Below are positions 52,332 through 61,167 of a stretch of DNA of 64,000 bases, piece by piece. The notes under the pieces were generated by a model. The model made no database searches and was not told the DNA's origin. It saw nothing but the letters and a program-made list of their open reading frames with translations. This DNA is from Saccharospirillum sp039982735 (GTDB lineage Bacteria; Pseudomonadota; Gammaproteobacteria; Pseudomonadales; Natronospirillaceae), in NCBI RefSeq assembly GCF_039982735.1, contig NZ_JBDWXV010000010.1, positions 124,001 to 188,000 on the forward strand. Reading direction: 5' to 3'. Position numbers and translations under genes: made by a program. How positions within the stretch are numbered: position 1 is the stretch's first letter; each line of letters starts with the position of its first letter.

Positions 52332-53384
52332 TTAGGAGTTTAGGTAGTCTGTCAGCTCTAGCAACTCTTCTTTTATCGTCGTCCAGTGTGCCGATAGATC
52401 AACCGTGCACACTTTCATTCGATGGCCATGAATCTTGTAGTCTAGCCTCAATCGCTTATTAATAGCAGGATAAAGCAACATGCCCTCCGCAGTCGCATCG
52501 GGGCCTTGACGCTGTTCAAGGTTTTTCAAATAGGCAAACAGCTGATACAAATGGCTCGAATGAACCCTTTCTCTTTCATAATTCGTCGTTAAAGTCTTTG
52601 TGTAATACTTCGCATCGATGATCAGCGTCTTGGTTCCGTTTCGCAGGGAAATATCTGTTTCCATGGTTGGCAAGTACTCTGAGCTCTCTTTGGTGGGTTC
52701 ATCTTGCATCCACTTTATTCTATCCTTCTTTACGGCCACTCCCCTGCATTCAATACGGTAAAAGTTATAAAGAAATGCTTCAAAGACCGAGGCCATTCTT
52801 TTGTCATCTCTCACGAAATCACGAAACCGATAACGGCCAGACTGTTCGTCTACCAACAGGCTATCGACCACCAGCTCACACACACTTAAAAGGAATCGAT
52901 AAAAGCGCGCATTACCATGATGCTGCACCTGTCGAAATAGGCTTTTCCGTATGGGCGGGCAATCAATGCCATCCATCTGCTGATAGAGCCTGCTCAATTG
53001 ATGCCTGAGACTCGGATCTACTTCATAAACACACGATAGGTGGTAGATGGTAGAGCGAAGAATCTGATTACTCAGCGTGTTGAATGTCAGCTCATCAAAT
53101 TCACAATGAACAAATCCTTGTGGGGGCAGCGCTCGGCTCGCGGTTACTGCCATGTTAATCCGACCACGCACCCCAGGAATCGTCTCCCTCCGGCTATGAT
53201 AGCCTTGCTCAAGCCCGCGCCTGGACAAATGACGTATGCCTTGAATCAAAACGGACCCAAATAAGTCCACCTGCCTAGTAACGTCTAGGCCGCTAACGTC
53301 GACCACCGCAGCCTCATCTAGCTTGTCCCACGCATAAACCAGCAAATAATAAAGATTCTGTATTGGTATGTTGTCTTTCACCAT
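52332..53384 (-). CDS. mcrC: McrC-like nuclease subunit of an McrBC restriction system
   Basis: 350 residues. N-terminal IPIQNLYYLLVYAWDKLDE and GSVLIQGIRHLSRRGLEQGY are McrC family traits. The C-terminal PD-(D/E)xK nuclease site is read in LPTMETDISL (Asp) and LIIDAKYY (DxK), then HLYQLFAYL. McrC cleaves DNA after the McrB GTPase has bound modified cytosines. AGGAG lies before the start; 17 bases separate it from mcrB. It converges on recD. Confidence 0.92.
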   Translation of the reverse strand: MVKDNIPIQNLYYLLVYAWDKLDEAAVVDVSGLDVTRQVDLFGSVLIQGIRHLSRRGLEQGYHSRRETIPGVRGRINMAVTASRALPPQGFVHCEFDELTFNTLSNQILRSTIYHLSCVYEVDPSLRHQLSRLYQQMDGIDCPPIRKSLFRQVQHHGNARFYRFLLSVCELVVDSLLVDEQSGRYRFRDFVRDDKRMASVFEAFLYNFYRIECRGVAVKKDRIKWMQDEPTKESSEYLPTMETDISLRNGTKTLIIDAKYYTKTLTTNYERERVHSSHLYQLFAYLKNLEQRQGPDATAEGMLLYPAINKRLRLDYKIHGHRMKVCTVDLSAHWTTIKEELLELTDYLNS

Positions 53385-53401
53385 CCAGCTCCTGCTGACC
53401 C

Positions 53402-55621
53402 TTAAACAAGCAAGTCATCGATGATTGCACCCGCTTTACTAGGATTATCAAACCAATACTCTCGAACTAACGGCCCGATCTCATACTCAATGACTTGTTC
53501 ATACCACTCGTTGTCATAGACGCCCGTACCAGAACCTCCACAAAAAAAGCTATGACCAATACAGAAACCTTTGCCAAGATTAACGCTGTCTTGAGCAATT
53601 TTTTCATTGAGTGTACTCATCCGACCAACGACTTTTTCTAGCATCGCATCCTCAACACCTGCACCACGGAGCGCTCGGGTGAAGCCTTCGCTTTCAAACT
53701 CCGGTTTTAGATCAACAAATGCAAAGCGACGCCTCAGGGCATAATCCACCATGGCCAATGATCGATCTGCAGTATTCATCAGACCAATGAGGTAAACATT
53801 TTCGGGCACATAGAATCGTTCGCGCAGATCTTTACTGTACGTCAGTGGCACTGTCCAACCAGGCCCACGTTTGTCGGCCTCGATCAGTAGCATGAGTTCG
53901 CCAAAGATTTTGCTCAAATTGCCCCGGTTGATTTCATCAATGATGAAAACGTAGGTGTTGTCGAGGTCGTTCGCAGCCTTTGAACAAAATTGATGGAATA
54001 GCCCGTTCTTTAATTCGAAGCCCGCGTCATTAGGTCGATATCCCTGAATAAAGTCTTCGTAGCCGTAGGATTGATGGAACTGAACCATATCCATCCTGTG
54101 CTGGGCCTTCTCTCCCATTAACGCATATGCCAGTTTCTTCGCTATAAACGACTTACCGACGCCGGGTGGGCCTTGAAGTACGATGTTCTTCTTCAAACGG
54201 AGAAGACTCAGCATGCGCTTGATTTCGACCCTATCAACAAACACATCCTTCATTAACGAGTCTACGGTGACATACTCTGGCTCTTCTTCTTCGACGCCCA
54301 TGCCATTCGTTGCTGGTGGTGTACTGGATTCTGGCGTTGGTTGTGTACCTGTTATTTCTCGGTACTCTAGAATCAGCTCAGCCAAGTCGGCATCCACTTG
54401 TTCTTTGTCCAAAATTTCTGACAAATCATACACGGCGTGAACATAGGAATCTCCATAACGAATCGCCGGCTTGCCCAACTGCTCCCTAAAATAGTCGTCG
54501 ACGGTTTGTGCGCTCTCGACTTTTGGCCACATCAATAGAGGTTGGCTGGTAGAACTAACGCCCTTTGCCAAAATCAATGTCCGATCCGCTTTGTAGTATA
54601 AGTAAACTGGGTATATCCCTTTGGTGGGCGTTTGCTCCTTGGCCAAGAAACCTACCCAAGGAACATGAGCTTGGTTGCCAGCACCAAAACTGATGCGCAT
54701 GGTTAGACCCGCATGTGTACCTGGGTAATCTTTTGTACGCAGAGCCTCAGTATGAGCCTGCTCTATAAAAGTGAGTAAGGTTTGGTAGATAGATTCATTC
54801 TTAGTACTTTCTTGCGATTTCGTTGTGTTTTTCCACATTGCGACCAACGGTGGTACATACCAGTCTAGCTGCCTCGTTTCGTATTTTTCCTCCTGACTGG
54901 CTCTAATGTCAGTCAGCTCTCGATCTATCTCGTATGGAGATAGTTTGCTGATGTTACCGGTTATCTCTGGTTTGAACGCCTTGATAATTCTAGTGCGATC
55001 CGAGCTACCAAACACGCGCTCAAACGAATCGGGATACAGCAAGTACAACAGCATATGGCGGAACTGCCTATTGTCATTATCAGGCACGGCTTCAAGCCAC
55101 TGTGCAAAATGGCTCCCATCCTCAGTCAGATGAATTCGCTCACTGTCTGGCAACGACATCAACCGGTGGAACAAATTGATGCAATACACCAACTCTCGCC
55201 AACGGTGATTGTTATACGCTGTTCCACCACTACCTATACCCGCCAAAACATCATCACTAAGTAGCGATGGGGTTTCTGGCAACGGCTGCTCAGCCCAAGA
55301 TAATATCGATTCTATGTTCTCGCGTTTCTTACCAGGGCCGATGTTGTCAGGCGCCAGCAGCATTAACCACATTATTTCAGCACACAATAGCTTTGTGTTT
55401 TTAGTGGCGGGCTCTAACTGTTTTTCCAGCTTCTGTAAAAAATTTCCCTCGCCATAATCCAAGTTATTGACGAAATACGTCATCAACCCCTCAAGTGACT
55501 CCATATTCCAGATATCACCGAGGCCAAACATCGATCGCCCTTCTAGCAGGCTTGCCTTGTACCATTGCTCGGCGGCCGACAAGGTCGCCTCCACTTCCAT
55601 AGGCCCGCAGTAACGACTCAT
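53402..55621 (-). CDS. mcrB: McrB-like AAA+ GTPase with long N-terminal region
   Basis: 739 residues. Residues 1-250 are a helical region of unknown family. Around 278-420 lies a DUF3578 (MrcB_N)-type domain (YQTLLTFIEQAHTEAL, MRISFGAGNQAHVPWVGFL), probably the DNA-recognition part. The AAA+ motor has Walker A VLQGPPGVGKSFIA (481-494), FIIDEINRGNLSKIFGE (559-575) and NTADRSLAMVDYALRRRF. The NTADRS signature is the usual McrB GTPase mark. It drives McrC on modified DNA. TAAGGAGGAGCT gives a strong ribosome site. Low GC compared with the neighbours, which suggests transfer. Confidence 0.9.
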   Translation of the reverse strand: MSRYCGPMEVEATLSAAEQWYKASLLEGRSMFGLGDIWNMESLEGLMTYFVNNLDYGEGNFLQKLEKQLEPATKNTKLLCAEIMWLMLLAPDNIGPGKKRENIESILSWAEQPLPETPSLLSDDVLAGIGSGGTAYNNHRWRELVYCINLFHRLMSLPDSERIHLTEDGSHFAQWLEAVPDNDNRQFRHMLLYLLYPDSFERVFGSSDRTRIIKAFKPEITGNISKLSPYEIDRELTDIRASQEEKYETRQLDWYVPPLVAMWKNTTKSQESTKNESIYQTLLTFIEQAHTEALRTKDYPGTHAGLTMRISFGAGNQAHVPWVGFLAKEQTPTKGIYPVYLYYKADRTLILAKGVSSTSQPLLMWPKVESAQTVDDYFREQLGKPAIRYGDSYVHAVYDLSEILDKEQVDADLAELILEYREITGTQPTPESSTPPATNGMGVEEEEPEYVTVDSLMKDVFVDRVEIKRMLSLLRLKKNIVLQGPPGVGKSFIAKKLAYALMGEKAQHRMDMVQFHQSYGYEDFIQGYRPNDAGFELKNGLFHQFCSKAANDLDNTYVFIIDEINRGNLSKIFGELMLLIEADKRGPGWTVPLTYSKDLRERFYVPENVYLIGLMNTADRSLAMVDYALRRRFAFVDLKPEFESEGFTRALRGAGVEDAMLEKVVGRMSTLNEKIAQDSVNLGKGFCIGHSFFCGGSGTGVYDNEWYEQVIEYEIGPLVREYWFDNPSKAGAIIDDLLV

Positions 55622-55842
55622 AGCTCCTCCTTACTAAAATCTAAGACTCTGGCAGTAAAATTACTGGATATGAATCACAGGCCTGGCCTCTTGGTACGTT
55701 TGATTACGGGTACCGATGCGACAACAACCCACCTAACCCGAATACAGCTCGGTATATTGGTGTGATTTCGGCCCGGCGATCAGTTCAAGGCGCCTTTCGA
55801 CTCCCCACCAGCCTATGCCGACAGGTTAGACTTTACTACCGG

Positions 55843-56538
55843 TTATAGCCCTTCAACATCGATCCCGTGCTCCGCCAACCACTGCTTGCGATCTTCATAA
55901 TCCGGCATAGCGCGCTCAAGGCGCAACCAAAATTCCGCCGAGTGGTTATGTTCGTGCAGGTGTACTAACTCGTGCACCACCACGTATTCAGCAATGCGCG
56001 CGGGTAGCAGAATGGTTTTCCAGTGAAAGTAGAGCATATCGCCCTTGCCGCAGGAGCCCCAACGGTAGCCCAGGTCCTGCACTTTTAGACCGGCGGGTTT
56101 TACTTCCAGGCGGGCGGCGAAGTCCTGCACGCGCTGCCAAAGCCAGGCTTTGCCGCGCAGGCTGTACCAGCGGATAAAGTGTTGCCGGGCTTCGGGCAAG
56201 GCGTCGCGGCGCAGGTGAAAGCGGCCGTTGACCAGCTTAAGCGGCTCTGCCTGCTCGTCGCCCACCAGATTCAGGCGGTGATGGCGGCCCAGGTACAAAA
56301 AGCCCTCGCCCTGCACAAACTGTTTGTGGCGAATGGTTTTCTGCATCAGCGCCTTTTCGGCGAGTTTTTTGTACACCCACGGCTGTTTACTGCGCACAAA
56401 GGCTTCAAGCGTTTCTAGATCGACACCCGGCGGGACGGTCAGGCGCAGGGAGCTGTCCCGCTCCACGGTCAGTTGCAGGGTCTTACGATGCGGGCTCTCG
56501 CGCACCGGAATCGTCAGGTCATCGACGGTGACGATCAT
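55843..56538 (-). CDS. YgjP/DUF45-type zinc metallopeptidase
   Basis: 231 residues. The C-terminus has VVHELVHLHEHNHSAEFW, an HExxH site followed by a further His, the SprT-like zinc site of the YgjP (DUF45) family, and the usual DLGYRWGSCGKGDMLYFHWK. The ATGA overlap with the hsdR stop ties it to the type I restriction operon; the family is often found with hsdR. Its role there is not known. Confidence 0.88.
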   Translation of the reverse strand: MIVTVDDLTIPVRESPHRKTLQLTVERDSSLRLTVPPGVDLETLEAFVRSKQPWVYKKLAEKALMQKTIRHKQFVQGEGFLYLGRHHRLNLVGDEQAEPLKLVNGRFHLRRDALPEARQHFIRWYSLRGKAWLWQRVQDFAARLEVKPAGLKVQDLGYRWGSCGKGDMLYFHWKTILLPARIAEYVVVHELVHLHEHNHSAEFWLRLERAMPDYEDRKQWLAEHGIDVEGL

Positions 56539-59500
56539 TCCTGTTCCAGCTTGTAGCTGTTGGCCTTAGCCAGCTCGCGCAGTTTATCCACCAGCGGCGG
56601 CACATCGTTAAAATCCAGCAGCTCGCTGTCGACGATGCGCTCAAACAATTCCTGCTCCAACGACTCCTGCATTGGGCGGCGGTGGGGTTGCCAGAAGCTG
56701 GAGGTTTTTACCTCGCGGCTGATGTATTCCACCAAGCTTTCTGTGAGGGTTATCAGGTCTGCCTCTACCACCATGTCCGGCTGGGCGTCGCCGCATTTGG
56801 CGGCGCGCAGCATGCGGTAAAACGGCAAGTAGTGCTCCGGCACATCGGGCAGGCCCGCCTCGTGCAGGGTGCTGCCGCTCGCCACCTCGTCGATTATGGA
56901 TTGCAGCGCGGCGATCAGCTCGTCCCATTGCCCTTCCAGGCCGTCCAGAATTTCTTTTAAGCGCTCACTGAGCTTGCCGTAGTAAACCGGGTCTTCATCC
57001 AGCTTTTGCTGCACATGGCTGCGAATGGCGTGCTCCATTTCCGAGGCCACGGCTTTCTGGGCTTTTTCCGGGTCAGCATTGTAACTGGCGACCTGCTCGC
57101 GCACTTGGTTAAGCTGCTGGCTGAAGCTGGCGTCAGTGAGGTTGACCGGGGCGATTTTCGGGTCGATGCCCAGGGAGATCACATGGTCGTCAATCAGCTT
57201 GCGCACCTTGGCCCCTACGTCCTTACCCAGCACCGGCCCATCGCGGTAGCGGCGCCGGGCGGCGGCGTAGATCATCGCCAGTTGCTTGGCGTCCTGGGTA
57301 AAGGGCAAGGCCTCCGGGCGGGGCAGTACCAGGTCCAGGCTCTGCATAAAGGCCTTTACCTTGACCCCGAACTCCTGACGCAGGCGCTCGCTGTCCAGGG
57401 TCTGCACGCAGGTTTCGATATCGTTCAGGTCTTCAATGCCACGGGCGCGCAGCACATCCACCGCCCGTAGGTGGCGGTCGCGCAGGGCGGGGATTTCGTC
57501 TTTCAGGCTGCGCAGAGCGCCGTCCACGTCCTCATCACTGTAGGCGGCCAGTGCTGCTTTCAGGTGGTTGGCCACGCCGTAGTAATCCACCACAATGCCT
57601 GCGGTTTTGCCGAAGCCTGTGCGGTTGACGCGGGCGATGGTTTGCAACAGCTCCGCCTCACGAATGGAGCGGTCCAGGTACATGACGCCTTCAATCGGCG
57701 CATCAAAGCCGGTGAGCAGCATGGATTTAACAATCAAAAACGCCAGCGGATCGCTATTGTCTTTACTGGCCGCTTCTTTGGGTGCCTTTTCTTTCGATAA
57801 TAGGGGCCTTTTGAAACGCTCGATGGCCAGATCTTGGGCGGCGCGGTCGGTGTGTTCGGCCCACTCACTGCCGTCGTTATTATCGCCGGAGATAATGGTG
57901 GCAAACTGCAACTGGCCAATCAGTTCGCGGTAACGCCAGGCTTGCACCAGCGCCTGCATTTTCGGGGACTTGCGGCACAGCTCTTCGTCGTCCAGAGCCT
58001 TAATGTCCGGGCTCAGGTAGGCGGCCTCGCCCAGCAGCTCGTCGCGGGCTTTTTCAAAGGCACCTTTGTAGCGCACCGCCGCCAGGCGACTGTAGGCCAC
58101 CACTTGCGCCTTAAACCCATTGGGCAGAATGTAAGTGACATAGTGGCGCAGCATGTCCCGCGCTTTTTCTTCAATCAGCTTGGGCGCTTCCAGCACATTG
58201 CCTTTGGTGGCGTATTTCTTTTTGATGGCCTCCAGCTCTTCATCGCTTTTGCCGGCAAAAAAGTCTTCGAATAATTCATCCAGGCTACTGCCGTCTTTCA
58301 CCGCGCCCTGCACCGTCCGGCCTTCGTACAGCACGGGCACCGTGGCACCGTCGGCTTCCGCCTCGCGGATGGTGTACTTGTCGATAAACTCACCGAAGAT
58401 CTCGTGGGTGCGTTTTTTCTCCCCCATGATAATCGGCGTGCCGGTAAAGCCGATGCGTGCGCAGTTGGGCAGGCTGGCCAGCAAGTTGGCGTGCAGGTCG
58501 CCGGCCTGGGTGCGGTGGGCCTCGTCCACCATCACCAGAATATCTTCGCTGTTGTTCAGTTGCTCAAAGTCACCGAGCTTACTGGCCTCGTCCCGGTATT
58601 TTTGGATCATGGCAAACACCAGCCCCGGCCCGTCCTGGCGCAGGATGTTCTTCAGGGCCTGGCTGTTTTTGGCGATTTGCACCGCCTCGCCACTCAAGGT
58701 GGCGGTGCCGGAGAGCTGCTTTTGCAGGTCGTTGCGGTCGGTGACCACCACCACTTTAAAGCGGCGCAGGGCCGGGTCCGTGCGAATGCGGCGCAAGGCG
58801 AATACCATGGTCAGGCTTTTGCCGGAGCCCTGAGTGTGCCAGACAATGCCGCCACGGCGGTCGTATTCGCCGTCCTGTTTGCGGGTTTTGCCGTTTTTCA
58901 GGCGGTGAATGGCTTTGACTACGCCGCGATACTGCTGGTAGCGGCACACCAGCTTGATGGTCTGGCCGCCGGTGGTCATAAACAGGGTAAAGTGGCGCAC
59001 AATATCCAGCAGGTTGGCTTTATCCAACATGCCCGCCACGGTGCGCTGCTGGGGCGAGAGGCTTTTAACACCCAGGGCTTCGGCCACCTCGGCCTCGGTG
59101 CGCTGGGGGTTATCGATACCTGCCACGGTTTTCCAGGGCAGGTAGTGACCGCTGCCGGCAGCCAGGGTGCCCACCAGGCACTCATCAAAACAGGTGGCCA
59201 GCATAAACTGGTTGGTATTAAACAGCGCCGGCGCCCCTTCGTTATCGCCCACCTCGCCCTGGGCAAAGCGCCGGTTGGAATAACGGCGCAACTGGTCGAT
59301 GGCCTCGCTCACCGGCGCGGAGCTGGCAGTGGGGCTTTTGCATTCAATCACCACCAGGGGAATGCCGTTGACCAGCAGCACCAAGTCCGGAATCACATGC
59401 TGCTTAACGCTGTCGTGCCCCGGCGGGCACTGCACCTTGAACTGGTTAATCACGGTAAACTGATTATTGGCCGGGTTTTCCCAGTCAATGTAATGAATGG

Positions 59501-59855
59501 TCCGCGAGCGCCCGCCGTCCCAATCCGCCAGGCCGTCCACCACAAAGCCTTCGATTAATAATTCCGTGGCGATCTGGTTGGCCTCCATCAGCCCCGGCGC
59601 GGCAATTCGGATAAGAGCGGATACCGCACTGCTGATGCGCTCCTCATCCAGCCATTCCGCTTTTTCGCCGCTGTGCAATGTGCGGGTGTTAATCCGTTTT
59701 AACTGGGCGCGCAGCACTTCGGTTTGCAGAACCTCGGCAAAGCTCTTGCGCCCGGTGGCCGCCGGGTTTTCCGGGCTGCCGGTGGTAAAGGTCCAGCCCA
59801 TAGCCACCAACTGGTCGATTAAGGGCTGTTCGCTGTACTGTAACTCCGGGCCCAT
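56535..59855 (-). CDS. hsdR: Type I restriction enzyme R subunit
   Basis: 1106 residues from the ATG at 59855 (AGGAG seven bases upstream; a TTG two codons earlier is less likely). N-terminal PD-(D/E)xK nuclease: LVLLVNGIPLVVIECKSPTA. Superfamily 2 helicase motifs: Walker A HTQGSGKSLTMVFAL, VVVTDRNDLQKQL, MVDEAHRTQAGDL, GFTGTPI, and ARVNRTGFGKTAGIVVDY. It translocates DNA and cuts it when the target is unmethylated. It closes the hsdM-hsdS-hsdR operon. Confidence 0.96.
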   Translation of the reverse strand: MGPELQYSEQPLIDQLVAMGWTFTTGSPENPAATGRKSFAEVLQTEVLRAQLKRINTRTLHSGEKAEWLDEERISSAVSALIRIAAPGLMEANQIATELLIEGFVVDGLADWDGGRSRTIHYIDWENPANNQFTVINQFKVQCPPGHDSVKQHVIPDLVLLVNGIPLVVIECKSPTASSAPVSEAIDQLRRYSNRRFAQGEVGDNEGAPALFNTNQFMLATCFDECLVGTLAAGSGHYLPWKTVAGIDNPQRTEAEVAEALGVKSLSPQQRTVAGMLDKANLLDIVRHFTLFMTTGGQTIKLVCRYQQYRGVVKAIHRLKNGKTRKQDGEYDRRGGIVWHTQGSGKSLTMVFALRRIRTDPALRRFKVVVVTDRNDLQKQLSGTATLSGEAVQIAKNSQALKNILRQDGPGLVFAMIQKYRDEASKLGDFEQLNNSEDILVMVDEAHRTQAGDLHANLLASLPNCARIGFTGTPIIMGEKKRTHEIFGEFIDKYTIREAEADGATVPVLYEGRTVQGAVKDGSSLDELFEDFFAGKSDEELEAIKKKYATKGNVLEAPKLIEEKARDMLRHYVTYILPNGFKAQVVAYSRLAAVRYKGAFEKARDELLGEAAYLSPDIKALDDEELCRKSPKMQALVQAWRYRELIGQLQFATIISGDNNDGSEWAEHTDRAAQDLAIERFKRPLLSKEKAPKEAASKDNSDPLAFLIVKSMLLTGFDAPIEGVMYLDRSIREAELLQTIARVNRTGFGKTAGIVVDYYGVANHLKAALAAYSDEDVDGALRSLKDEIPALRDRHLRAVDVLRARGIEDLNDIETCVQTLDSERLRQEFGVKVKAFMQSLDLVLPRPEALPFTQDAKQLAMIYAAARRRYRDGPVLGKDVGAKVRKLIDDHVISLGIDPKIAPVNLTDASFSQQLNQVREQVASYNADPEKAQKAVASEMEHAIRSHVQQKLDEDPVYYGKLSERLKEILDGLEGQWDELIAALQSIIDEVASGSTLHEAGLPDVPEHYLPFYRMLRAAKCGDAQPDMVVEADLITLTESLVEYISREVKTSSFWQPHRRPMQESLEQELFERIVDSELLDFNDVPPLVDKLRELAKANSYKLEQE

Positions 59856-59868
59856 AAACAAACTCCTG

Positions 59869-61167
59869 TTAGCTGGCTTTGGCGGTGTTGATTAAAGAAT
59901 TGACGCGGACGCGGCCGGTTAGGAGATCGTCCATTAGGCCGGACTTTTGTTTTTTGAGTTTATCAAGCAGGGATCTCTCATCATCAAGCCTTGTACTTTG
60001 CTGATAACCGAATGTGCAGATGAGACTTTGTTCACTTGGCGATGGCCGCTTCAAGTACAGACCTTTCAGCTCATTCAGAGTTAACACTTTCTGCGCATTT
60101 CCAATTACAACTTTCTCCGTTTGCCTCATGACAAAGTCGGATGACATCCAATGGAACAGATACTCGCTGTTAATCTGCTCTTCATCCGGTGATATGTATG
60201 CAATATTTCGCTCAAAGCCGAAATTCATATCGCGATCGACGTACGCCGCATGGCCGTACGATCCTACTACAGTGAATAAGACCATGCCCCGATGCGGGCG
60301 ACTTCTTTTAGATATCTCATTAAACGTTTTTTCTGTGGTAAATGCGGCTTTGTTCCAGTCGATATAGCCGTTTCTAATACAAGATACAAAAAGGAAGGGA
60401 ACACCCTCCTCACTGCGTTCAACAGCATAGTGGACACCGTCACTAATCTTGTTCGAAACATCGGAAAGTTTTTTTACATCCCACTCCCTCGGAATCCACC
60501 CCAGCGGCGATTCCTTATAGAGTTCGGGAGCTTGGTCGCGGGGTGGGCGGAGTTGGCCGTTGGCGTCGATGCCGCGCGTCAGCAGATCGTGCAGCAGGCC
60601 CTGTTTGACCTGCTGCAGCTTGGCGATAATGGCCTCGGTTTGGCGGATTTGGGTGTCCAGGGTGTCGAGGATATTGGCAATAGTTTTCTGTTCCCCGCGA
60701 GGCGGAAGTTGAAGAACCCGTTTCTTGACCGCTCGTCCACTGATATTGGCTTGCGTGGTTTGACCTGAATCCTTTAACCACTCTGGCCTAATAAAGCAAA
60801 GGGTGTGATATAGAAAATTCACATCACATGAAAATGGTGGCATTAGAGCGCAGAGTGCCTGATTGGCCGCTAGCTCAATGCTAGTTACTTTGGGCAGCCC
60901 GATAGTCCCATACATTGACACAAGAACGGTGCCGGCAGGGTATAGCTTTGCGGAGGAGTTCTTTAAAGCAAGATCAGTAACCTTTAGCTCGCACTCAGAT
61001 AAATATTTTGAGCTTGACCTGCTCAAATCCTCGGTCTTGGCAAATGGATAGCCGTCCGCCTCAACGTAATATCTTTTATCTCCGGATGTAGGAGTCCCGC
61101 CGCTAGTGATCGCCGAGGAAACTTGTTCCAGGGTCGTCTCAGTCCAAGTCGGTTTCGCATCAGACAT
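59869..61167 (-). CDS. hsdS: Type I restriction enzyme specificity subunit
   Basis: 432 residues from MSDAKPTWTETTLEQVSSAI at 61167. Two target-recognition domains, each followed by a conserved coiled-coil helix: TQIRQTEAIIAKLQQVKQGLLHDLLTRG, about 175-205, and LLDKLKKQKSGLMDDLLTGRVRV near the end. The first half recognises one half-site (GTPTSGDKRYYVE, PAGTVLVSMYGT), the second the other (KISDGVHY). The start overlaps the hsdM stop by 8 bases. Target sequence cannot be read directly. Confidence 0.93.
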   Translation of the reverse strand: MSDAKPTWTETTLEQVSSAITSGGTPTSGDKRYYVEADGYPFAKTEDLSRSSSKYLSECELKVTDLALKNSSAKLYPAGTVLVSMYGTIGLPKVTSIELAANQALCALMPPFSCDVNFLYHTLCFIRPEWLKDSGQTTQANISGRAVKKRVLQLPPRGEQKTIANILDTLDTQIRQTEAIIAKLQQVKQGLLHDLLTRGIDANGQLRPPRDQAPELYKESPLGWIPREWDVKKLSDVSNKISDGVHYAVERSEEGVPFLFVSCIRNGYIDWNKAAFTTEKTFNEISKRSRPHRGMVLFTVVGSYGHAAYVDRDMNFGFERNIAYISPDEEQINSEYLFHWMSSDFVMRQTEKVVIGNAQKVLTLNELKGLYLKRPSPSEQSLICTFGYQQSTRLDDERSLLDKLKKQKSGLMDDLLTGRVRVNSLINTAKAS

